From the NCBI GenBank assembly GCA_023429275.1, contig JAEYWB010000433.1:1-5802 (forward strand): 5,802 bases of DNA, read 5' to 3'. The DNA is from Planctomycetota bacterium. Its GTDB lineage: Bacteria; Planctomycetota; Planctomycetia; Planctomycetales; Planctomycetaceae. Shown one piece after another: positions 1 to 5,802 of this stretch. Position 1 is the first letter of the stretch. The number at the start of each line of letters is the position of its first letter. The position numbers were made by a program, and so were the translations under genes. The notes beneath the pieces are model-generated. The model did not search any database, was not told the DNA's origin, and worked only from the letters and a program-made list of their open reading frames with translations.

Positions 1-512
1 TCCTGCATGTGAAGGCCGGTCCCGCGGCCCGAGTCGTACAGCACCTTCCCGGTCCGGGCGATGGCGGCGGCACGGGTCGTCTGCCAGTCCATGCCGTCGA
101 AAACGACGAGGAACAGATGCTTCCGCCCCGCCTCGAGCGCAGCCTTCTGGATATCGAAGATGTTCGTCTGGTCGAGATAGTCCGCCTCGGGATTGAGAGT
201 CCTTGGGGGGAGATACCCGTAGAGTTCCCGAAGGGCCTTCTCGCTGCGATAGGGGCTGTTCTTGCCGGTGTAGCTCGTGAGGTCGATCCCCTTCCCCCCT
301 CTGAGCGTGCCGAAGGTGTAGACCGGAATCAGCCGGTTGGAATGGGTCGACCAGCGAAGGTAGTTGTTCTTGACCCATCCCCAGTGGCCGAACTCCGCCT
401 CCTTCTTCTCGACCGCATCGGTCTGGAGCTGGCACCAGTAGTCGTCCGCGACCGCGGATGTCGTGACCGTCAGGGCCAGCGTGAGAGCAAACGAGAGAAG
501 ACGGCGAGACAT
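1..512 (-). CDS. Alkaline phosphatase (PhoA-type), 5' part; runs off the left edge
   Basis: Exported phosphomonoesterase of the alkaline phosphatase superfamily. Only the first 170 codons are present; the 3' end lies left of position 1. The start at 512 gives a clear signal peptide: MSRR, then a hydrophobic run, then a probable cut after SAVA (residue 22). Residues 135-150 read LVVFDGMDWQTTRAAA, matching the family's first metal-ligand motif (a beta strand ending in DGM, then a T-rich helix); D139 is the expected zinc-ligand Asp. The nucleophilic Ser/Thr and remaining ligands fall outside the window. About 115 residues precede this motif in the mature protein, rich in W, Y and N (for example HWGWVKNNYLRW), longer than in E. 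coli PhoA. From memory, planctomycete alkaline phosphatases share this extension. A partial Shine-Dalgarno (GGA at 523-521, 8 nt from the ATG) supports the start. It diverges from the M28 gene. The family call is fairly secure; substrate and regulation are unknown. Confidence 0.85.
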   Translation of the reverse strand, partial: MSRRLLSFALTLALTVTTSAVADDYWCQLQTDAVEKKEAEFGHWGWVKNNYLRWSTHSNRLIPVYTFGTLRGGKGIDLTSYTGKNSPYRSEKALRELYGYLPPRTLNPEADYLDQTNIFDIQKAALEAGRKHLFLVVFDGMDWQTTRAAAIARTGKVLYDSGRGTGLHMQ

Positions 513-669
513 GGCGAGTTTCCGGGGGGGGACCGGACGGAAGTCCGACGAAGAGGCGGGGAGGTCGAAGGAGGAAACGAGGCGAGGGAGTTTATCGTGA
601 ATGCCGCAGGGCGATGACGCAACCATTCTGGCATTCCTGGTGCATCCGCTCGTTGGTGGTGGGACGTCG

Positions 670-728
670 CTGAGCAGTCAGCAATCCGTTCTCGGCCTGA
701 TGCTGACGGCTGAACGCTGATTGCTCAG
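670..728. repeat. Fold-back array of a 7-nt repeat (GCTGANN)
   Basis: GCTGA occurs at 702, 709 and 716, with a partial GCT at 723, so the spacing is exactly 7 nt. The inverse, TCAGC, occurs at 678-682 with a related TGAGC 7 nt before it at 671-675. The outer arms CTGAGCAGTCAGC (670-682) and GCTGATTGCTCAG (716-728) pair over 13 positions: 12 Watson-Crick pairs and one G-U. The loop is 33 nt. No T-run follows on either strand, so it is not a typical terminator. Short heptameric arrays of this kind occur between genes in several bacterial groups. Its role here is unknown. Confidence 0.6.
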
Positions 729-796
729 GGCGTGGAAAGTTCGAATTACCACCACTGAGAGGTTGCACCCGGCGTTCTGGCGTTTTGGAGAGAGCT

Positions 797-816
797 CCGG
801 GAAGTTCGCTTCCCGG
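797..816 (+). other. Perfect 8-bp hairpin with TTCG loop in the probable M28 leader
   Basis: CCGGGAAG (797-804) and CTTCCCGG (809-816) are exact inverse complements around the tetraloop TTCG (805-808). The loop is closed by G-C rather than the extra-stable C-G pair of classic UUCG loops. It lies 114 nt upstream of the M28 start, outside any credible gene. No T-run follows, so an intrinsic terminator is unlikely. It may be a leader structure or a protein-binding site if transcribed. Confidence 0.45.
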
Positions 817-840
817 TTCACGATCGATAGACTGCAGGTT

Positions 841-870
841 CCGGCGACGGGATTCGCTCACTGTCGCCGG
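841..870 (+). other. 8-bp inverted repeat upstream of the M28 gene
   Basis: CCGGCGAC (841-848) and GTCGCCGG (863-870) are exact inverse complements separated by 14 nt, ending 59 nt before the M28 start codon. The arms are GC-rich, so the structure would be stable in RNA. As DNA it could also be an operator for a dimeric regulator. Neither role is shown by the sequence alone. Confidence 0.4.
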
Positions 871-917
871 CGCGAACACTCCCGACACGTTCCCTGTCCG
901 CTTCGTTCCCCTTGCAC

Positions 918-921
918 AGGA
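918..921 (+). promoter_or_regulatory. Ribosome binding site (AGGA) fixing the M28 start
   Basis: AGGA lies 8 nt before the ATG at 930. This favours 930 over the in-frame TTG at 912, which would add six residues (MHRITF) in front of an already complete signal peptide and has no suitable Shine-Dalgarno. Confidence 0.55.
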
Positions 922-929
922 TCACGTTC

Positions 930-2924
930 ATGCGAGCTGCGATTCGCTCCGCTCTGCTGATCGTTCTCAGCCTTTCCGCTTCCGCACTCCTGCTGGCCGA
1001 CGCCGCTTCGATTTCCCAGTCGCGGCTCCTGGAAGACGTCAAGAAGCTCGCCTCCGATGAATGGGAGGGACGGGGCCTCGGGACCAAGGGTATCAACAAG
1101 GCCGCGGACTTCATCCGCTCCGAGTTCGAGAAGGCGGGGCTCAACGTCACGATGAATGGCGGCGATGCCTACCAGGACTTCGAAGTCGTGAACGGCGTCG
1201 AGCTGGACGGCGCGAACGAACTGACGCTGACCGGCCCCGGGGACGAGAAGCTGTCGCTCGTCATCAACAAGGATTTCGAAGTCGCTTCGTTCGGAGACAG
1301 CGGCACGATCGACGCGCCGCTCGTCTTCGTCGGGTACGGGATCGAGGCCGAGAAGGTCTGGAACGACTACGAAGGGGTCGACGTCAAAGGAAAGGTCGTG
1401 GTCCTCCTTCGCCGGACGCCGCAGCAGGGGGCCAAGGACGGGCCGTTCTCGGGCCACGGTGCCGCCCAGTACGGGGCACTCCGCACCAAGGTGAGCAACG
1501 CCTTCCGCCGCGGGGCGGCGGGGATTCTCATCGTCAACGACCCGCACACCGCGCGCGAGGATGCCGAGAAGGTGAAGGAGCAGCTTGCCAAGGCGAGCGA
1601 ACGGCTCGTCGCGGCGGCCCTCAAGCTCGACGCCGAGTCTGCCGAGGAAGCGAAACGGGACGCGGCGCTCAAGGAGCTTTCGGCCGCGGCGAAGCACTAC
1701 CGCGAGGTCGAGGACCTGGTGAAGACCGCCGATCCCGATCCGCTGATGAAGTTCGGCTATGGCGGGCCGAAGTCGGGCGAGTCGATCCCGATTTACCACT
1801 TGAAGCGGGAGGCGATGGACAAGGTCCTGAGGAGCGTTCTGAAGAAGGACACGGCCGAGATCGAGGAGGAGATCGATCGGACCGGCAAGCCGCTGACCGC
1901 GGAACTGACCGGCTGGAAAGGGGCGGGGCAGGTTCATCTCAAGATCCTGAAGGCGAACATCAAGAACGTCATCGGCGTTCTCGAGCCCGCCGCGGGGCCC
2001 CTCGCGGACGAGACGATCGTTGTCGGCGCGCATTACGACCACCTCGGCTACGGCGAGGAAGGCTCGATGCTGGCCGGCTCGAAGGAGATCCACAACGGGG
2101 CGGACGACAACGCCTCCGGCACCGCCGGTCTCCTCGAGCTCGTCCGCAGGCTGGCCGCGGTCCGGGAGACGATCCCCCGGCGGATCGTCTTCATCGCCTT
2201 TACCGGCGAAGAACGGGGGCTTCTCGGGTCGGCTCACTACGTCAAGACGCCGGACATTCCGCTCGAGCAGACGATCGCCATGTTCAACCTCGACATGATC
2301 GGCCGGCTCGAAGCCAACAAGCTGACCGTGTACGGCACCGGGACCGCGAAGACGTTCGACGGGCTCGTCGACGAGATCAACAAGAGCGTGAAGTTCGAGC
2401 TGACGAAGAAGCCCGAAGGGTTCGGACCGAGCGACCATTCGTCATTCTATGCCAAGAAGATCCCGGTGCTGCACGCCTTCACGGGGCTGCATTCCGACTA
2501 TCACCGTCCGGCGGACGACTGGGACAAGCTGAACGTCGAGGGGATGCGGCGGATCTGCGACTTCTACGAGAAGCTGATCGTCGAGGTCGCGAAGGCTCCG
2601 GCCCGTCCGGAGTATGTCCGGATTGAGGGGAGTTCGCAGATGGCCCGCGAGGGAAGCCGCCCCTACTTCGGCAGCATTCCGGACTTCAACAGCGACGCAA
2701 AGGGCTACGCCATCCAGGGTGTCGCGCCGGGAAGTCCGGCCGAGAAGGGGGGCGTGAAGGCCGGAGACGTCATCACCGGCCTGGGTGGTCAGAAGATCGG
2801 AAGCCTCGACGATTTCGACCTGGCGATCCGCAAGTTCAAGGCGGGTGAGGAAGTCGAAGTGACCGTCCTTCGGGAGAAGGCCGAGGTGAAGGTCAAAGTC
2901 ACCCTGGCCCGCCCGCGGTCGTAA
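930..2924 (+). CDS. Secreted M28 zinc peptidase with PA-like and C-terminal PDZ domains
   Basis: Exported metallopeptidase of 664 residues, probably an aminopeptidase. Residues 1-25 are a signal peptide, with probable cleavage after ADA. A helical N-terminal segment (about 30-70) is typical of M28 proteins. A PA-like region begins near 125 (LVFVGYGI) and seems split by a charged helical insert at about 208-270, resuming near 276. The catalytic domain spans about 344-555. The co-catalytic zinc site looks complete: H368 and D370 (HYDHLG), D392 (GADDNASG), E427/E428 (TGEERGLLGS), D455 (NLDMIGR) and H525 (HSDYHRPADD). By analogy with Aeromonas aminopeptidase, E427 is the general base and D392 the bridging ligand. 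Residues about 577-660 form a PDZ domain (GVAPGSPAEKGGVKAGDVI). The product should act in the periplasm or outside the cell. It diverges from the phosphatase and converges on the zincin. Fold and activity class are secure; the substrate is not. Confidence 0.93.
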   Translation: MRAAIRSALLIVLSLSASALLLADAASISQSRLLEDVKKLASDEWEGRGLGTKGINKAADFIRSEFEKAGLNVTMNGGDAYQDFEVVNGVELDGANELTLTGPGDEKLSLVINKDFEVASFGDSGTIDAPLVFVGYGIEAEKVWNDYEGVDVKGKVVVLLRRTPQQGAKDGPFSGHGAAQYGALRTKVSNAFRRGAAGILIVNDPHTAREDAEKVKEQLAKASERLVAAALKLDAESAEEAKRDAALKELSAAAKHYREVEDLVKTADPDPLMKFGYGGPKSGESIPIYHLKREAMDKVLRSVLKKDTAEIEEEIDRTGKPLTAELTGWKGAGQVHLKILKANIKNVIGVLEPAAGPLADETIVVGAHYDHLGYGEEGSMLAGSKEIHNGADDNASGTAGLLELVRRLAAVRETIPRRIVFIAFTGEERGLLGSAHYVKTPDIPLEQTIAMFNLDMIGRLEANKLTVYGTGTAKTFDGLVDEINKSVKFELTKKPEGFGPSDHSSFYAKKIPVLHAFTGLHSDYHRPADDWDKLNVEGMRRICDFYEKLIVEVAKAPARPEYVRIEGSSQMAREGSRPYFGSIPDFNSDAKGYAIQGVAPGSPAEKGGVKAGDVITGLGGQKIGSLDDFDLAIRKFKAGEEVEVTVLREKAEVKVKVTLARPRS

Positions 2925-2976
2925 CCGGCTGCACCGGAAACAGGCGGATTCTGTCCGCGACGCGCAACACGTCCGG

Positions 2977-4239
2977 CTACTTCTTGAGCCGCACGGTTAC
3001 CGTCACGGTTCCGGAGTTGTCCGACAGACTCCCCCAGTCATCGGCGCAGCGGAGGAACAGGTCCCCTTCCGAGGGGGCCGTCCACGTCGACTCGCCGCCG
3101 ATCTCGAACGGTTCGCTCAGCTTGTAGTCCTGGAACAGCACGCCGACCAGCTTCCCCTTGCCGTCCTCGCCTCCGGCGACGCCGTGCTTGTCGCCATTCT
3201 TCGACCGCTTCCACTCGCCGGTCGCTGACAGTCCGTACTCCGTCCCCTCGGTCACGCGGATCCGCGCGGGCTGCCAGCCGCGGTCCGCCTTGAGCGGAAC
3301 CTTGATGGAGCTCGTCCCCTTGAGAGGCTTGCCGCGGGCTTTCCAGTCCCAGCTGCAGAGGTCGACGCGGTAACCCGGCTCGATGTGCTGGAGGAACTGG
3401 CGGTACTCGAAGTCGATCTCCTTCGCCTGCGTCCCATAGACCGCCCAGAAGGAGGCGTCACGCTGCTCGGCAAGGAGCGCGAGACCGAGCGGTTTGAACC
3501 GCTGCGTGTAGTTGTCGTTGAATCCCAGCAGATGGCAGAGCGCCCACCGGGACGCGTAGTTCTCCCAGGAGTCTCCCGTCTCTTCGAGCGGATTGTTGAC
3601 GATCGCCTCGACCGGCTTGGGGTCCGTCGACTTGAGGTACTCGATCACGATCGGATGGGCATTCACGCTCTTGTCGTTCTCATGCCAGTACTGGCCGACC
3701 TCCGCCATCCCCTCGGCATACCAGACGGGCCCGGTCGATCCGAACGCCTGGGCGCAATAGGCGTGGACCGCCTCATGCTGAGGAACACCGCGGTCACAAT
3801 AGGCATAGACGACCGACTTCCCCTCGATCGGACGTCCCGTCGAGACGGTCCGGAGCGTGAGGCTCAGCGTCACCCCTTCGCGACGCCGGATCTTCGCGAT
3901 CCCCTGCGGCTCGAGCTTCGAGAGCACGTCTTCCGGCCAGGAGTCGATGTCTTTGGCGACATACATCTCGATCAGCCGCGGGTTCTTCTTGCCGAAGTAC
4001 CCGGAGACGAGGCGGAGCATCGTCTCGAGTCGCTTCAGCAGTTCGTCGGCCCCCTCCTTGTCGAGGTCGGTCATGACCTGAAAATTCGCCGAGGTGTAGA
4101 CCTGCGGTCCCCCGGACGCGGCGGCGGGGCGGCTTGCCTTCGCGGTCTTGTTCGACTGGGCGAAACCAGGCCCTGCAAAAAGGCCGAGCAGGGCCATCGC
4201 CAGAACGCCGACCCGGGCGCGAAACATCGTGACAGACAT
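2977..4239 (-). CDS. Secreted HExxH zincin with C-terminal PA-IL (LecA)-like domain
   Basis: Exported putative metalloprotease of 420 residues. The signal peptide covers about 1-27 (cut after GPGFA), followed by a low-complexity A/S/K linker to about 45. The N-terminal part (47-290) carries the zinc-binding helix HEAVH (H155, E156, H159). WYAEGMAE follows at 173-180, where E176 is the likely third ligand, as in gluzincins of the peptidase-MA/DUF1570 type. The C-terminal region (about 310-420) resembles Pseudomonas PA-IL: an SATGEW strand, G-rich loops, then APSEGDLFLRCADD and GSLSDNSGTVTV. D400, S404, D407 and N408 align with PA-IL calcium-site positions D100, T104, N107 and N108. An equivalent of PA-IL Y36 is not obvious, so sugar binding is uncertain. 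The start at 4239 has GAGAGA 8 nt upstream; an in-frame ATG at 4227 is a weaker choice. It lies 35 nt after the adaptor gene and is probably co-transcribed. Exact family and substrate are unsure. Confidence 0.8.
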   Translation of the reverse strand: MSVTMFRARVGVLAMALLGLFAGPGFAQSNKTAKASRPAAASGGPQVYTSANFQVMTDLDKEGADELLKRLETMLRLVSGYFGKKNPRLIEMYVAKDIDSWPEDVLSKLEPQGIAKIRRREGVTLSLTLRTVSTGRPIEGKSVVYAYCDRGVPQHEAVHAYCAQAFGSTGPVWYAEGMAEVGQYWHENDKSVNAHPIVIEYLKSTDPKPVEAIVNNPLEETGDSWENYASRWALCHLLGFNDNYTQRFKPLGLALLAEQRDASFWAVYGTQAKEIDFEYRQFLQHIEPGYRVDLCSWDWKARGKPLKGTSSIKVPLKADRGWQPARIRVTEGTEYGLSATGEWKRSKNGDKHGVAGGEDGKGKLVGVLFQDYKLSEPFEIGGESTWTAPSEGDLFLRCADDWGSLSDNSGTVTVTVRLKK

Positions 4240-4274
4240 CGTTCGAATCTCTCGTTATCTCGTCGACCGCCGCG

Positions 4275-5714
4275 CTATTCCGGCTTCGTCAACAGAATTG
4301 TTTCACCCGCCTTGAGCCCGCTGCGAATCAGCGTCCGGCTGGCGCTTGCCGGTCCAGTTTCCACGTCCCGCTTTTCCGGCTTCATGCCTTCACCCGTCGA
4401 GACCGCGACCCACTTCCGGTCGGGGCGGTCCTCGTCGGAGAAGACCGCACTCGTCGGAACGGCGATCGCGTCTTTCTGATCGACGACGGCGACCGTCACT
4501 TTGCAAGTCATGCCCCCGCGAAGCGATTCCGCCTCCGGCTTCTCGAGCTCGAGCTCGACACCGTAGATCCCGTCGCGGACCGGGGTGAGGTTCGACCGGA
4601 TCACCTTTGCATTGAGTCGCTCATCCGGTGCGAGGGTCGGCTTCACGACCGCCACGGTCTCGCGGGCGAAGTTCCGCAGGTCTTTCTCCGGCACTTCGGC
4701 CCGAACCGCGAGGCGGGGGCCGGAGACGATGGTGAACAGGACCTGGCGGACAGCGACCGGAGACCCCTTGCGGAGCATCTTCGTGATCACTTCGGTCGTG
4801 ATCCACTTCCCCTTCTCGTTCTCTCCGTAATAGAGCGTCCCGGCGACTGGGCTTTTGAGGGTCAACAGCTCACGGTCGTGCCTCAGCTTGCCGAGCTTCT
4901 CTTCGAGGCTGTGGTGAGTGTGGCGGAGCTTCTCCATCTCCAGCTTCTTCTGCTGGAGCTGCGCGGGAAGGGCGATCTTCTGTTTCTCGTACGTCACGTT
5001 CGCCCGGGCGACGGACTCCTCCTTCGAGCGGCGGTCTCGCGGCATCTGAATGTTCAGCCGACGGTCGTGCTGGATCGTCGCCTGCTCGAAAAAGGCTTTC
5101 GATCGCTCCGCATCGGCACGGGCCCGCTTGAGGATGATCTCCTCCGTCTCCTCCGTGAGGTCATCCGCCTTGTACATCTTCTCGAGCTGGTTGAGCTCCT
5201 CGAGAGCCCCCTCCATCGACTGCTTGCTCATCTGCAGGCTGATGTCCGCCATCCGGCGTTCGAGTTTTTCCCCCACCTCGTTGAAGAAGTCCCAGTCCTC
5301 GTCGGACTGCTTCTTCGCCTGTTCGGCATCGGCCACATCGAGCGGGAGCGTCTTGTCGAGCGCGGCAAGCTCCACCTGGGCGACCTCGATCGCCAGCCGG
5401 CTGAGCGCGAGTTGCAGTTCGGTCTCGCGAAAGGCTCGTTCGAAGTCTTTCGTGGCGAGCCACAGGATTTCGTCCCCCTCTTTCACCACCGAGCCGGCCG
5501 GGAGCGCCTTTTCGACGACGAACTTCTCCCACTCTTCGGGGTCGAGCAGCAGTTCCTCCTGATCGAGAGGCTCGAAGACGCCGTCGACCGTCGCCTCGAC
5601 GCGGAAGGGAGCGGGCTGGACCGTGAGGGTCTTCGGCGCGTCCGCTCCGACCGCTTCCATGCCGGTTGCGGCGATGAGAACCAGAAGTGGCTCGTGAGAG
5701 AAGAGGCGAGACAT
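4275..5714 (-). CDS. HlyD/RND-type periplasmic adaptor (membrane fusion protein)
   Basis: Periplasmic adaptor of 479 residues, of the kind that links an inner-membrane pump to an outer-membrane channel. Residues 1-26 look like a somewhat poor signal peptide: an n-region containing His and Glu, a short hydrophobic core, and ADA before the probable cut. No lipobox or long transmembrane anchor is present. The first lipoyl half lies at about 40-90 (LPAGSVVKEGDEILWLATKDF). A long charged, heptad-like helical region follows at about 90-285, consistent with a coiled-coil hairpin. The second lipoyl half follows (LLTLKSPVAGTLYYGENEKG, 283-302), then a beta-barrel (about 335-410, GGMTCKVTV) and a membrane-proximal domain (about 411-479, IAVPTSAVF; SGLKAGETILL). 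The start at 5714 is the first in frame after a stop at 5751, with GGGGA 5 nt upstream. The zincin follows 35 nt downstream. No pump gene lies in the window, so the transported substrate cannot be inferred. Confidence 0.88.
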   Translation of the reverse strand: MSRLFSHEPLLVLIAATGMEAVGADAPKTLTVQPAPFRVEATVDGVFEPLDQEELLLDPEEWEKFVVEKALPAGSVVKEGDEILWLATKDFERAFRETELQLALSRLAIEVAQVELAALDKTLPLDVADAEQAKKQSDEDWDFFNEVGEKLERRMADISLQMSKQSMEGALEELNQLEKMYKADDLTEETEEIILKRARADAERSKAFFEQATIQHDRRLNIQMPRDRRSKEESVARANVTYEKQKIALPAQLQQKKLEMEKLRHTHHSLEEKLGKLRHDRELLTLKSPVAGTLYYGENEKGKWITTEVITKMLRKGSPVAVRQVLFTIVSGPRLAVRAEVPEKDLRNFARETVAVVKPTLAPDERLNAKVIRSNLTPVRDGIYGVELELEKPEAESLRGGMTCKVTVAVVDQKDAIAVPTSAVFSDEDRPDRKWVAVSTGEGMKPEKRDVETGPASASRTLIRSGLKAGETILLTKPE

Positions 5715-5802
5715 AGGAGTCCCCGAAGCAGGAGGGCCGGCCGAAGGATTTCAGCGTACCGGATCGCCGCCCCCTTCGCACGCGGTTCCCGAACGTTTCG
5801 CC
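5715..5802. other. Upstream flank of the adaptor gene
   Basis: These 88 nt contain the adaptor's ribosome binding region (GGGGA at 5724-5720) and possibly its promoter. One minus-strand frame is open from the right edge to a TGA at 5753-5751, which would leave a 36-nt gap to the adaptor. Its 16 codons show no recognisable sequence, so I do not call a gene. Confidence 0.3.

Larger units (their letters stand above)
513..929. other. Divergent intergenic region without a convincing gene
   Basis: This 417-nt stretch separates the divergent phosphatase and M28 genes. I see no protein gene in it. A 98-codon minus-strand frame (888-592) has no recognisable domain and crosses the hairpins and the 7-nt repeat. 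From left to right it holds: a purine-rich plus-strand tract (541-590) that gives the phosphatase transcript a pyrimidine-rich leader; an 8-G run (524-531); a 7-nt repeat fold-back (670-728); a perfect hairpin with a TTCG loop (797-816); and a second hairpin (841-870). No -35/-10 pair stands out in either direction. Nothing resembling a tandem Pho box was found, although the phosphatase makes phosphate control a reasonable guess. Confidence 0.6.

Noticed and set aside
9..617. 202-codon plus-strand open frame opposite the phosphatase
   Set aside because: The minus strand encodes a clear signal peptide and a phosphatase metal motif; the plus-strand translation is low-complexity and continues into intergenic DNA.
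591..622. Possible phosphatase promoter on the minus strand (TTGCGT and GATAAA)
   Set aside because: The spacing is 20 nt, too long for a standard sigma-70 promoter, and the alternative -10 at 17 nt matches only three of six positions.
721..749. Possible M28 promoter (TTGCTC, 17-nt spacer, AATTAC)
   Set aside because: Spacing is right but the -10 matches only three of six positions and the -35 lies inside the repeat; not distinguishable from chance.
592..888. 98-codon minus-strand frame in the divergent intergenic region
   Set aside because: No domain, signal peptide or plausible ribosome binding site, and it runs through the repeat and hairpins. A small real peptide cannot be fully excluded but has no support.
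858..2438. 526-codon open frame on the minus strand across the M28 gene
   Set aside because: It is antisense to a gene with a complete catalytic motif set. The translation is R/L/D/V-rich with no domain, as expected from the mirror frame of GC-rich codons.
2943..2958. Possible bidirectional terminator between the converging genes
   Set aside because: Only a 5-bp stem (GCGGA/TCCGC) with a 5-nt loop and no T-run on either side; too weak to call.
3385..4479. 364-codon plus-strand open frame opposite the zincin and the end of the adaptor
   Set aside because: It spans two well-supported minus-strand genes and their gap, and has no recognisable motifs or ribosome binding site. It is a codon-bias shadow.
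5751..5802. 3' end of an upstream gene on the minus strand
   Set aside because: Only 16 codons are visible, with no recognisable residues and no codon pattern matching the neighbours.

Overview
The window is GC-rich and looks like chromosomal DNA of a planctomycete (Planctomycetota). This is inferred from protein character, not from a marker gene. The main clues are a PhoA-type alkaline phosphatase with a long tryptophan- and tyrosine-rich N-terminal extension, a secreted M28 peptidase with PA and PDZ domains, an HExxH protein ending in a PA-IL (LecA)-like domain, and a stand-alone HlyD-like adaptor. Ribosome binding sites are weak to moderate. No transposase, tRNA, rRNA or CRISPR array is visible.

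Layout. Positions 1-512 (minus) hold the 5' part of an alkaline phosphatase gene that runs off the left edge. Positions 513-929 are a divergent intergenic region. It contains a pyrimidine-rich leader for the phosphatase, a fold-back array of a 7-nt repeat (670-728), and two perfect hairpins (797-816 and 841-870) ahead of the next gene. Positions 930-2924 (plus) encode a complete secreted M28 zinc peptidase with a PA-like domain and a C-terminal PDZ domain. A 52-nt gap separates it from a converging two-gene minus-strand unit. That unit is a HlyD/RND-type periplasmic adaptor (5714-4275) followed after 35 nt by a secreted HExxH zincin with a PA-IL-like C-terminal domain (4239-2977). Positions 5715-5802 hold only the upstream flank of the adaptor.

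How the genes fit together. All four products carry N-terminal export signals, so the window encodes cell-envelope proteins: phosphate-ester hydrolysis, peptide hydrolysis, a periplasmic adaptor, and a possibly sugar- or calcium-binding protease. The phosphatase and M28 gene diverge from one intergenic region and could be co-regulated, though no operator was recognised. The adaptor and zincin are probably co-transcribed. No inner-membrane transporter or outer-membrane channel lies in the window, so the adaptor's partner is unknown. The adaptor plus zincin-lectin pair is the best candidate for an under-described system. The rest is fairly ordinary planctomycete gene content.
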